From Adiantum capillus-veneris (lineage: Eukaryota; Streptophyta; Polypodiopsida; Polypodiales; Pteridaceae), in assembly GCA_014529385.2 (NCBI GenBank), contig CM043945.1, positions 155,936,741 to 156,000,740 on the forward strand: DNA of 64,000 bases, read 5' to 3'. The translations under genes were made by a program, and so were the position numbers. The notes beneath the pieces were generated by a model. That model had not been told where the DNA came from. It saw only the letters and a program-made list of their open reading frames with translations, and made no database searches. Shown here piece by piece: positions 12,784 to 22,665 of this stretch; the first letter of the stretch is position 1, and each line of letters begins with the position of its first letter.

Positions 12784-12949
12784 AGTTTCCAATATTTTGT
12801 TCAATCTCAATTCAATGCGGACGCAGCCAACGATGCACTCTAGTTTGGTTGGGAGTGAATGGAGAACTCTCAACTTCCAATCCATTGCTGCTTTCCACCT
12901 AGCATCTGCTTCTTGGACCATCTGCTCTTTCAGTGCATCTTCCTTAGCT

Positions 12950-13022
12950 TTAGAAAGCTAGACCACTGGCACTTGCTCGGCTTGAGTGATTGCTACTTGA
13001 AAATTGAACTCTCCTACTAGCT
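12950..13022 (-). pseudogene. Extra 3' ORF of the gypsy element, C-terminal end
   Basis: The last 23 or so codons, Ser/Arg-rich (SSSNHSSRASASGLAF), continue the frame interrupted by the copia element and finish at TAA 12,952-12,950. Confidence 0.55.
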
Positions 13023-13248
13023 TGTTACCATATACATGTGGTAGTGATGTGTGTGAACACACTAGGACCGCCGGGGAATTTTTCCCTCTTTAGGAGGTTT
13101 TTTCCCCCGAGCATTGTATATACGCCCACCACTCTAGTGCTATCTATCTTTCCATTTCATACTAAGTAACACTCTCTCTATTGTGTGCCTTGAGCTTACT
13201 TCTTCTTCTCCAAGCTGTGTGCGTTTCTCCACAACCCTAATTCCAACA
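13023..13248 (+). repeat. 5' LTR of the copia element
   Basis: 226 bp, about 95% identical by eye to 32,092-32,316. Contains a TATATA-like stretch (near 13,116) and the CT-rich downstream part usual in copia LTRs. Confidence 0.95.
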
Positions 13249-13250
13249 AT

Positions 13251-13262
13251 TGGTATCAGAGC
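13251..13262 (+). other. Primer-binding site, initiator tRNA-Met
   Basis: TGGTATCAGAGC, complementary to the 3' end of initiator tRNA-Met, two bases downstream of the 5' LTR. This is the standard PBS of plant copia elements. Confidence 0.95.
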
Positions 13263-13610
13263 AGGTTACGTCCTCTCGGGCTTAGTCGCCAGCTGCTCTA
13301 GCACACGCATGCTGACTTTCTCCGATTTCAGTGAGCTTTGGCAAGCATTCGCAGGTCGCCAAAAATCTGGGGCAAGTTCGTGAGCTTAGTCTTCTCAGTA
13401 ATTTTTGATTCGGCTCATTTCGGCCTCCGTTTCCACTACAGGCAGTACTGCATAGGCTATTTCGTCATTTTGTGCAAAATTTCTATCAGTGTTGTTTTTT
13501 GCATAACAGGTGCCTCATAGTCTTCTATGGTTTGTGCTATATAGCATGTGTTGTTCTCGCTCCGTTTCTCCTATTTTCGGGTAGTTTTCACATCAGGTGC
13601 AACATTTACC

Positions 13611-14254
13611 ATGGTTGACAACAACACAGATGTGTTCAAGATGTTTGCTGCTGAGAACAGGTTGAATGGGGACAACTAACCCTATGTGGGCTTATATGAT
13701 GCAACATGTTATTGTGTCAAAGGGCATCTGGAATATTGTGCAGGGCATTGATGTACATCCTAGTTCTGAGGATGTAGGCGATGTTGAGGATGTTGTAGGT
13801 CTTGCTGCAAGGATTGCTGCTATTAGAGTTGTTTTGCCTACGACAGAACAAGCTTGTTGGGATGTAAAGGATGCACAGGATCATGCATTGATTGCATTGT
13901 CTGTGAAGCGCACCATTGTTCCTCACATTCATTCAACAAAATCTGAAAAACAGACTTGGGATATTCTAGTAGGTCTTTATGCAAGCCGCAATGAGGCTAA
14001 AATTGCTCTGCTGCGTAAAGAGCTGGAGTCGAAGATTATGCATGAGGAAGATGATACGGAGACTTTCCTTGCTGGTGTCAAGGATATCAATGAGTACCTT
14101 ATTTTTGCAGGTGAAGTCATTTCAGACAGGTCCCTTCTGCAGACTGTTCTTGATGCCTTACCAGATTCCTACCAGACTTTTGCTAGTACTTGGAGACTGA
14201 TGACCCAAGGAAATCCTGAAGTTGTCAAGTTTGATGCATTATGCAGATTGCTAT
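13611..14254 (+). pseudogene. gag: copia gag, N-terminal part
   Basis: Starts at ATG 13,611 (MVDNNTDVFKMF...). The family's NYPMWAYMM motif is split by one extra base near 13,678, which puts TAA in frame; the protein continues in the next frame from 13,678 (MWAYMMQHVIVSKGIWNIVQ). It then runs through the UBN2-type gag domain, with CWDVKDAQDHALIALSVK, a helical KIALLRKELESKIM segment and QTVLDALPDSYQTFASTW. The frame is cut at codon LL by the solo LTR and resumes at 16,441. The gag product would form the virus-like particle shell; this copy cannot. Confidence 0.88.
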
Positions 14255-16435
14255 TGTCATAAAATCTAATATCTACACAACCCAAATGATTTTCTCATAT
14301 TAAATTGATCACTTAATGTGGGAGAATAAACGGGAACAATTGTTAAGATATAGACATGTGCTTATAGATCTATCTCAACACGGGGCCAATGGTAAAGGGG
14401 CCCAAATGAGAGATCGTCTATCAAAGAACAAGGCTAACAAATGGATCATAAGACCTTAGGGTTAGCTTCATTGAAGACCTCCAATAATGTGTGTAAAAGG
14501 CCTTTGACCTTAGGTATGCTAGGGCTGAGCTTGAGGCGCGCGAACCCGACCCAGCTCGAGGTGCTTGGTGCTTGATGATTGAGGTTCTTGAGATTCTTGA
14601 GGTGCTTGATATGCTTGAGGTGCTTAATTATTGAGATGCTAGGGTTGCACTTGAGGTGAGAACCTAGCCCAAGCTTAAAGTGCTTATGATCCAAGCTTGT
14701 TTTGGGAACTGGGCCTATGCATGAGGGGCTTGAGGTGTCAAAAAATCAAAGATTCAATCCCTACAAGGAGGGGGCGAGCCCTACATGAGGGGGGATGAGA
14801 GAGAACACCCACACACTCACACAAGGCATGCATGGTACAAAGAAATCAAAAGGGACACTTGTCAAGTTCCTCCTCATGTTGGCCTCATCGTGTGCCTAAA
14901 GCCTATTGGTTGGCCACCCAAGGGGTCCAATAATAATTTAGGAGATTTAATTAATTGATGTAGCATTTATCTAGACCTCTCTCTCAAAGGGGAAAGGGGG
15001 ACACTTGTCTCAAGGCTACCCTTGCTGCTTGTAATGCCTCCTGCTTATGATTGGCTAGGCCTGGAAGGGTCCAATGAGCTTCGAGCATGACCTAAGGTAT
15101 GCTAGGGCTGAGATGGAGGCACGGGAACCCGACCTAGCTCGAGGTGCTTGTCCTGCTTGTCATGGTTGATGACTAAGGTGCTTGAGGTGCCTAATTATTG
15201 AGATGCTTGAGGTGCTTGACATGCTTGAGATGCTAGGGTTGCACTTGAGGTGAGAACCTAGCCCAAGCTTAAAGTGCTTATGAGCCAAGCTTGTGGTGGG
15301 AACTGGGCCTAGCATGAGGGGCTTAAGGTGTCAAAAAGTCAAAGATTCAATCCCTACAAGGAGGGGGCGAGCCCTACATGAGGGGGGATTAGAGAGAGAA
15401 CACCCACACACTCACACAAGGCATGCATGGTACAAAGAAACCAAAATGGACACTTGTCAAGTTCCTCCTCATGTTGCCCTCATGGTGTGCCTAAAGCCTA
15501 TTGGTTGGCCACCCAAGGGGTCCAATAATAATTTAGGAGATTTAATTAATTGATTTAGCATTTATCTAGCCCTCTCTCTCAAAGGGGAAAGGGGGACACT
15601 TGTCTCAAGGCTACCCTTGCTGCTTGTAATGCCTCCTGCTTGTGATTGGCTAGGCCTGGAAGGGTCCAATGAGCTACAAGGGGGGGTCGACCCAAGCAAG
15701 CTAGGGGGTTTCTTAGGGGGTATACTCACCCACACACACTCACAAACACTCTCATTGTGTGCTATGCAAAGTGCAGGAACTCCCTCTCCTTCTCCAAGCA
15801 AGTAGAGGTTGAGATCCTACACCAACACTCTTAGATATGGAGTGCAAATCCAACCAAGAGCCATGCTTCAATGCTTAAGATTGCCATCTCCTTCTTCTTC
15901 ATTACTATGCTATTATGTATACTTGCAACAAGAGTTATGATAAGTGAGGAACTAATTCTTTCTCCTACGAAATGTTTCTTCTTCCTCTTCCCTACCCTCA
16001 TTCCCTGCTAGCTCTCTCCACCTTCGAAGGTGTTTGAGGTCTTGGGACTGAGGCTTGGGATAGTTACAGGTTTCTTCAAGTTTATGTTATGTTTGTGATG
16101 CATGAATCTTTCCATATTCATTGCATCACCTAGGTCACAAGGAACACAAATATTGTATTGTAACAAGTCTCTCTTAATGGGAGAATTTATAATACAAATG
16201 CCTATTGGAGGGGGGACCGGCTCCACATAAATCCGGTCCTCAACTGTTGTCATGTTCTCTAAATTCTCTCTCTTGCAAAAGTATTGTTCATGCCAAGTTA
16301 ACTAATTGCTATGGTTATGTTGCTATCTTCAATTATGTTCAACCGCTATGCTCACAAAGTCATTTCTCAAAAGTACTCTCATTAATTTCCGCTACTCTCA
16401 AATTAAATAGGCCAATTTCATTACAGCTATTGCAA
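14255..16435 (+). mobile_element. Solo LTR inserted in copia gag
   Basis: A 2,181-bp insertion starting TGTCAT and ending ATTACA, flanked by the 5-bp duplication GCTAT (14,250-14,254 and 16,436-16,440). Removal rejoins the gag frame exactly (codons ...LL|QESLSRKN...). TG...CA termini, a 5-bp duplication and no PBS, PPT or coding domains point to a solo LTR left by LTR-LTR recombination. No second copy in the window allows confirmation, and the strand is arbitrary. It contains a 583-bp tandem duplication. Confidence 0.75.
14506..15675. repeat. Tandem duplication, 583-bp unit, inside the solo LTR
   Basis: Unit 1 (14,506-15,088) and unit 2 (15,089-about 15,675) share blocks such as GGTATGCTAGGGCTGAG, CTACAAGGAGGGGGCGAGCC and TTGGTTGGCCACCCAAGGGG. 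Each unit also holds short GAGGTGCTTGAGG-like subrepeats that differ in number between units. Confidence 0.9.
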
Positions 16436-16440
16436 GAGTC

Positions 16441-16970
16441 ACTTTCTAGGAAAAACAAAACTAGGTAGCTTGGAGTTGAACAAGCTTTTATTGCTTCTCA
16501 AAGAAAGGGTGGTAACAGCAATGCGGCCACTTCTTATGGTTCTGCTGCGAGTGGCAAAACTTCTATTCCTAGTGCTTCTGCTGGCAGCAATTCATCTGGA
16601 AATTTTGGTGATAAGGGCAAAAAGAAGACGCGTTTCCATTATTGTAAAGCTAATGATCACTTGATCAATTCATGTCCTAAGTTGAAGGCCATAGAGGCTA
16701 AGAAGAAAGAGGGTGGTTCCACTGCAAATGCTAGTTCCACTACAAATGGAGTCATTGTTGAGTCTTCTGTGAAAGGAGACTTTGTTGCTGATGTTGATGT
16801 AGAATGGGCTTTTAGCGCAGAGTGCTTATTGCTGCAAATGGCAGTTCCTTCACACTTGTTGATGCACTTTACGTACATAGGATCAAGAAGAATCTCTTGT
16901 CTGTATCCGCACTTGCTAGACTTGGTCTTGTAGTCAAATTTGTGGATCAATGATGTACAGTTCATGATCT
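16441..16970 (+). pseudogene. copia gag C-terminus, zinc knuckle and protease remnant
   Basis: Continues gag after the solo LTR. One in-frame TAG follows KNKTR (near 16,465). A Gly/Ser/Asn-rich linker leads to a zinc knuckle, FHYCKANDHLINSC, whose first cysteine is replaced by Phe. The segment then reaches KGDFVADVDVEWAFSAE, where the protease should follow, but the DSGA(S/T) catalytic motif is missing. Sequence jumps within about 20 codons, with a frame change, to the post-protease segment FTLVDALYVHRIKKNLLSVS. An internal deletion removing the protease core is the simplest reading. Confidence 0.8.
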
Positions 16971-17507
16971 CAGTTTTGGTGATGAAATTGTTGCATCTAG
17001 CCTTTTGTGCCGTGGGCTGTATAAGCTCACTTTGCATGAAAAGTGTGGAAAAATTTTTGCAACAGCTGTTGCAGATTCAAGGGCTATTTCAGATGCAAAA
17101 CTTTGGCATGCACGTTTTGGTCATCTGAATTTTTCCAGTTTGCTACGTTTGCAGAAATCTGATATGATTGCTTCTTTGCCAACTCTTGAAGCACCTATCA
17201 AACATGTTTGTGAAGGCTGTATTGTGGGTAAGATGCAACGTTCTAAGTTTCCAAAGGATGGTTCAATTCGGGCTACATGCAGGTTGCAGCTTGTTCATAG
17301 TGATGTTTGTGGGTCCATGCAAACTCTGTCCTTGGGCAATTACCTTTACTTCATGACTTTCATTGATGATTACTCCATGCATGCATGGGTATTTCCTCTT
17401 AAAGCAAAGTCCAAAGTTTTTATGTGCTTCAAACAATTTCTGGCTATGGCTGAAAATGTCTCGAAATGTACTATGGGCACCCTCCATTCCGATCGAGGGG
17501 GGGAGTA
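16971..17507 (+). pseudogene. copia integrase, N-terminal half
   Basis: Shows the gag-pre-integrase HHCC zinc domain (LWHARFGHLNFSSLLRLQ, then HVCEGCIVGK) and the start of the rve core: first catalytic Asp in LVHSDVCGSM, FIDDYS, and second Asp in LHSDRGGE. The reading frame ends at the terminus of the 12-kb TIR element and resumes at 29,649 with Y-MSHEFNAF. The insertion therefore lies between the second Asp and the Glu of the DDE triad. One in-frame stop (TGA after KFVDQ) lies upstream. Confidence 0.92.
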
Positions 17508-17529
17508 GGGTGAAAGCATGTATAGGTGG
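17508..17529 (+). repeat. Left TIR of the 12-kb element
   Basis: GGGTGAAAGCAT, then G, then TATAGGTGG; matches the right end at 21 of 22 bases. Weaker similarity between the ends may extend inward (both contain AAGGTACGT followed by a TTAA-rich stretch about 170 bp in on the left and 130 bp in on the right). Confidence 0.9.
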
Positions 17530-17699
17530 ACCGCTTTTGCCACTATATAGTATATGGTTTTTGGGGTTGAGAAAATGGGTGGTTTAGGCGTTTGAAACAG
17601 TGGGATTAAATTCAAAATTTATGGAAAAAAGGGATAAAATTTGACGTGTACTAAGTGAAAGAGCTTACTCATTAATGATCACCTCAAGGTACGTTCAAG

Positions 17700-17943
17700 T
17701 ACTTAATGCAAATATTCTCTCGAGTCTCGTCCCTCCCACTCTGTCTCGCTCGTTCCTCCCCCCTCTCTCTGTCTCGCCAGCGCCATTCAGGTTTCTGATT
17801 CCTTCTTTCCTCCCTCCTTTGCGTTTCTCTGCTAGGCGAAGCAACAAGCAGCAACATCACAACAACAGCAAGCAAATTCAGGAGGAGTACTTTTTGTTGG
17901 GCTGGTCATCAACTTCAGTCAAAATCCCCTACAACAGCAACAG
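17700..17943 (+). promoter_or_regulatory. CT-rich leader and probable 5' UTR exon
   Basis: A pyrimidine-rich stretch (17,715-17,785) is followed by CAG/CAA-rich sequence ending AACAG|GTATTT, a good splice donor at 17,944. The matching acceptor, a T-run followed by CAG, is at 18,462, just before the ATG of the first coding exon. This suggests a non-coding first exon; no transcript evidence is available. Confidence 0.45.
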
Positions 17944-18114
17944 GTATTTGTCATCATGTAGCTTGAAGCATTCTATCTCGAATGTTGGTTGAATTTGAAT
18001 GTGGCTGGTTTTCCTAGGTAGCATTTCCAGGTAGCATTGATCCATGCTTTAACATGATTCATGTAGATGTAGAAGCGATGTATGCTTGTCTCTGAATGTG
18101 TGGCAAGATAACCA

Positions 18115-18208
18115 AAGGGGGCTTGGCCTACTGGTTAAAGTGAATGGGTGGGTGCGTAAGGACCCAGGTTCAACCCCTGGCGATATGGTCTGTCCTCTTT
18201 TGGGTGGA
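18115..18208 (+). mobile_element. tRNA-derived SINE-like insertion
   Basis: About 94 bp with an RNA polymerase III A box (TGGCCTACTGG, 18,124-18,134) and B box (GGTTCAACCCC, 18,167-18,177) at tRNA-like spacing. It is flanked by AAGATAACCA (18,105-18,114) and AAGATAATCA (18,209-18,218), a 9-of-10 match that looks like a target duplication. No acceptor-stem pairing is visible, so it is not a working tRNA gene. It lies in the first intron of the plus-strand gene. Confidence 0.65.
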
Positions 18209-18463
18209 AAGATAATCATGGATTGTAACTATTAATGATGCATGTGTAAGTTTAGAATTTATTTCTGGAATATATATGCATTGTGCACATCTAATTGATC
18301 ACCATTGTGAATTCTTTATACGAATGCATCATGCAGCTTGAAGCATGAATGCAGGTTTTATCAACTGTGTGTGCATGCTTATACGAATGCATCATGCAGG
18401 TTCAAGCATGAATGCATTTAACTATTGATCTTGTATCTATGTGGCATTTGTGATTTTTTCAGG

Positions 18464-21400
18464 ATGAAGAACCAGGCTACAAAAGGACCTTCAGACTCTG
18501 ACAAGGGTACACCTAGGAAGGGAAAGAGCTCTACGCAGGAGTCGCCTATCAAAACAGGTTAGATGCATCATGCATGCATTTCTAAAATTGGTTTTATGTC
18601 TTGTAAAATTTCTGAATTTTTTGCACATGCATGCTACAAAAAGAACTTTTGAGTCCCCCAAGGGTACACCTAAGAAGCAAAATGTTGAGCAGGTTAGATG
18701 CAGGTATTTCCCCCATGGATTCAATTAAAGTGTTGCTTTATTAGGAAAAAATAGTGTGCACACCACTAGTAAATATCAAGTGGGTGAACCCCACTTTTTA
18801 TGGGTATAGCACCACTGATAGGATGTGTTGAAGTGGTGCACCTGCAACACCCTTTAAAGTTGGGCAGAAACCATGGTTGCATCACTACATAGTTATACTG
18901 ATATGGTGCACCATCTCTTAAAAGTGATACTGGACCACTTTAAAGTGCTGGGCAACACTAAAAAGAGGTAAGGTTCTAGTAAAAACTAGCGATACAATGG
19001 GTGCATCACTTTCCAGTGGAAAACCCTAACTATTTTGTGGTGAAGCATCACTTTTAAGCGAAGAATCACGACGGTGCACCACTTTTCAGTGGTTTTACAC
19101 ACTTTTAAGGTACCGAATAACGTTCTATTTAAGAAGCACCACTTTCTAGTGGTAAACTATAAAGTGGTGCTTCTTAACTAGAACGTTATTCGGTACCTTA
19201 AAAGTGTGTAAAACCATTGAAAAAGTGGTGCTTTTTAACCTCAATGTTATTTGGTTTAAAGTGGTAAACACCAATAACGTGGTGCTCACCACTTTTTGTG
19301 GTTCAAATCACATTTAAGTGGTGTTTATAGTGGTGAAGACCACTAAAAAGTGGTGAACATCACTATAAAGTGGTGCTCCTTAACTAGAACGTTATTCGGT
19401 ACCTTAAAAGTGTGTAGGACCACTGAAAAGTGGTGCTTCTTAACCTGAACGTTATTTGGTATAAAGTGGTAAACACCAATAAAGTGGTGGTCACCACTTT
19501 TTGTGGTTCAAATCACATTTAAGTGGTGGTGCGTGATGGTCAACCACTTTCAGTGTTGTAGAACCACTTTTTAGTGATGCTTTACAAAACTGCAATAATC
19601 GTTAATTCTGCATCTCTGCTAAAAGTGGTGGTTAAGTGCTTTTAAGTGATGAAGCTTTATAAGGAGATACCACATTCTATTGGTGTAGCACCACTTTTTA
19701 AGTGATGAAGCTTTACAAGGAGATACCACATTCTATTGGTGTAGCACCACTTTTTAGGAGTGTAGCACCAGTTTTAAGTTGTGTACAGCAATTCACATCG
19801 GTGTAGCAGAACTGAACAATGGTTCAGCCCACTTTTATGTGCTGGAGCACCACTTTAAAGTGGTGAAGAAACACCAAAAGGGGATGTATCACTAGAAAAT
19901 AGTGGTGTAGCAGGACTTTTTAGTGTTACCTAACCAGTTTAAGCGGTTGAGAACCATTTAGTGGTACACCACCACTTAAAAATTTTGCAGTACCACTGAG
20001 AATGGTGCAGAAATCATTTCAACCACTTCTTATTGTTGATAAAACAAGTTTAATTATGGCTCATTACATACTAACATGCATTCTTATATGTTTTTACAGG
20101 GAGGTGGACAGTACCACGAGTGGCCTTACCCACTCAAACAAAATTTTGCTTCACCAAGGAAGATTTTCATACCGAATATGGGCTATGCTTGGTTGGCCAG
20201 GATCCAAAGCTCCTATGTGATGATGATTTCTCAGATGAGAAGTGGCTTAGTGTATGGCTTTACAAGCACCACCAAAAGGAGAAGATGCATTTAAAGGGGC
20301 TGAGGCCTGAAATGTATGAAGAATGTCTCCTTCTATACCACAAAGTATATCAAGGAGCTCCCCCAAACAACAAGGTAGGTGTGCATTTTGCACATGGATT
20401 TACTTGGCAGAAGTGCAAGGCCGCTGAAGATTCTGAAGGTTTAGTTGCATGGGATGTGTATGCTGAAGGTGTTATCAAAATGTTACGCCAACATAAAACT
20501 TTAAATAGGAAATTGGAGAAATGGAGGTCCACAAACGGTCCATGTCTTGGAAACGAGTGGAAATTTAATGCATAAAATATGCCTAATCACACGCTTTGAC
20601 TGGTAGACATACTCAGGTGGACATCAATTTTTAGGGCAGGCTAAGGAGGAATTTCTAAAGAAGTGGGCCTTTGGCTTGATGGGAACATTTGGAATGTCAA
20701 ATGTTTCCTCGACTACATTTTCTGCGTCAGCGCGGCTGATGTAGCAGCTATTTCTAACATGAAGGCTAATGGTGCTGAAAAGTTAAAAGAGAAGCAACAA
20801 TGTCTCGAAGCAATAAAAATTTCTTTAGAACAATCAAAGACAAAGAGAGATGAGCAGGTTGGTTTGATGCGAGGCGCCGCCAAGATCGTAGAGAGAATGA
20901 ACAAGGATATGGAGGAACTCAAGTTGCATAAGGCTGGGCTTGTACCAAACGAGGAAGCAATGGCAAAGCTTGAGACCTTGATTCAAATCAGAAAGGAGGT
21001 GCTCAAAGACATGGGACTTGATATTCAAGTGCACAATCTCTATAACCTAGGTGAAGAGGCAGCACAGTTTTACAGGTATGTAAGCTTGATTGATTCACCT
21101 AGTAGTAGTTGATATTACTTAAAAGTGGTTAAACTCTAATTAGGAAAAAATGGTTAGAGACCATTTTATATGGTAAAAGACCACTTAAATGTGTTTATAT
21201 AACACTCTTAAGTGGTACCACATAAAGTGATGAAGACTCTTGAAAGTAATGCACAAACACTTATACTATTTAATAAAGTACGCAATGCTATTTTTTTTAC
21301 AGGGTCAGCATGACACTTTGTTATGGGAAGTAGAAGTGGCGACAGGGCATCTTCGATTTGTGGAAACGATTATTAATTTGTTCAAGTCAAAAATGCCTAT

Positions 21401-22416
21401 CCTTCCTGTCAGGCCGCCTGTTCATTTGGGATCGGACAATAGCTGTGTGCAGTTAGGTGATTGTATTGCTTGTGGATGTCTATCATGCAGACTGTTATTA
21501 TCGGTGTCTACATGCTCCGGTGTCAACATCCGTATCACCCACTTTGTTTTGTAACTGCCTGTAAGTCTGCCGGCCAGTGTCTATTTCATGGATATGAGGA
21601 CCCTTTAAAAGATGCTTTGAAGCTGCTGGCACCTGGAGAGGCAAACATGGATGAGCATGTTGGTACAGGTAATCCATGTTTTTATACCTTATGATATGAA
21701 GTTGATTGTAGATTCATTTCTTGACCATTTTGTTTCTTTTCTCCATGTAATTGCAGAGAAAGATCCAATGGAAGGCATCTATGGATCTCCTGTTTGATGG
21801 AATTGGTAATATTATGTGGAACGTTCTTCTCTTTGAATGTTCACATAACTTAATATTGAGTATTATTACATTGTCTTTTATGTAGCACACTCCCAAGCTG
21901 GGTCATCACGTAAGCCCAATATTGATAGCATGTGTGGTGGGTGCGGGGATAAGAATGCATCCCAGAAACAAGCAGGTGAAGACACTCCGGACCAACTAAA
22001 GGCAGAAAAAAGGGCTGAAAAAAGAGCAGATGTAGTCGGAGCTCAAGGTGACGCATCCAAGGAGTCACCGAGGTGCCTCTGAAGCTAGAACCTGCATTAA
22101 ACAAGGATGTAGAGGACTCTGAAAAATCATCTGAGAAGCCAATTGAAAGGGATACAACAGTGAACCTTCCTGATGAGGACTCAGAACTTCTTATTTCACA
22201 TTGAGTTTGTGCAAAGATTTTGGGGCGTAGGAAAAAGAGGAGCAACACTGAAGAGCGCACCACACAAAGAAAAAAGCTAAGGTTGCATCCGAGCCTCCAT
22301 AGCATACTCTAGGAGGTAAAAAATCCAAGGAGCCTTCATCTGCTCGGAAAAAGACTAACCTCCAAGAACCCAACCTTAAACCTCCCAAACCAAAGTCCCG
22401 CAAGAAACTTCTGTAG
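18464..22416 (+). CDS. Unrecognised spliced gene, coiled coil and Cys/His segment
   Basis: First coding exon 18,463-18,557 (ATG 18,464; basic, MKNQATKGPSDSDKGTPRKG) ends at a GT donor. It joins in phase across a 1.5-kb palindrome-filled intron to an exon at 20,100, which reads RWTVPRVALPTQTKFCFTKE and stays open to 20,575. A coiled coil follows (20,745-21,075; KLKEKQQCLEAIKISLEQSK). The exon 21,303-21,668 holds a possible zinc-binding segment, CIACG then MLRCQHPYHPLC, with a frame change between the halves. Lysine-rich tail exons end KPPKPKSRKKLL at 22,416. Frames do not always join at the visible splice sites, so either some exons are mis-set or the copy carries frameshifts. RING- or PHD-like binding is only a guess. 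Function unknown; its position suggests a transposon accessory protein. Confidence 0.5.
19077..19232. repeat. Long near-perfect hairpin, about 70-bp arms
   Basis: The arms 19,077-19,145 and 19,161-19,232 are inverted copies around a 15-bp loop. The inner 49 bp pair with one mismatch, and the outer part has one mismatch and one indel. Both arms contain the GAATAACGTTCT / AGAACGTTATTC segment and a KpnI-like GGTACC. Confidence 0.9.
19161..19532. repeat. Direct repeat of the hairpin arm, 210-bp period
   Basis: 19,161-19,322 recurs at 19,371-19,532 with few differences. Both start AAAGTGGTGCT, contain GAACGTTATTCGGTACCTT, and end TCACATTTAAGTGGTG. Confidence 0.85.
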
Positions 22417-22665
22417 CCCCTATTAACCTTTTGTGCTTTGTAGCCTCTTTGTAATTTTGTCTTTGTACCCTCATTTTGATGATAATGAAACGACGGGTTT
22501 ATTTTTCATTCACTAGTTGTTTATTGCTCATTGATTGTCTATTTATTGTACCCATATTGTTCATTGATTGTCCTCATATGAGCATCTTCAAGTAGAGCTT
22601 ATTTTCTCTCTCCAGTATCTCCTACCAAGTGGACTGTTGCCATAGAAGTTCAAGAAATTAATGAA

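Larger units (their letters stand above)
18730..20070. repeat. Palindromic repeat block, left (CCACTTT/AAAGTGG)
   Basis: Dozens of copies of short inverted pairs such as CACCACTTTAAAGTGGTG (19,848-19,865, a perfect 18-bp palindrome) and ACCACTAAAAAGTGGT (19,339-19,354), spaced tens of bases apart. The block fills the second intron of the plus-strand gene and stops before the exon at 20,100. Half-site CCACT is constant; the centre is A/T-rich here. Confidence 0.9.

Noticed and set aside
18121-18180. A tRNA gene
   Set aside because: A and B boxes are present but no acceptor stem or anticodon stem pairs correctly; flanking duplications favour a SINE.
18640-18715. A further coding exon of the plus-strand gene
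   Set aside because: It looks like a partial duplicate of the 18,463-18,557 exon (AAGGGTACACCTA shared), but it has no acceptor in phase and contains a stop.
18730-20070. CRISPR-like array (many short palindromic repeats)
   Set aside because: Spacing is irregular, spacers are themselves repeats, and the context is a plant transposon intron.
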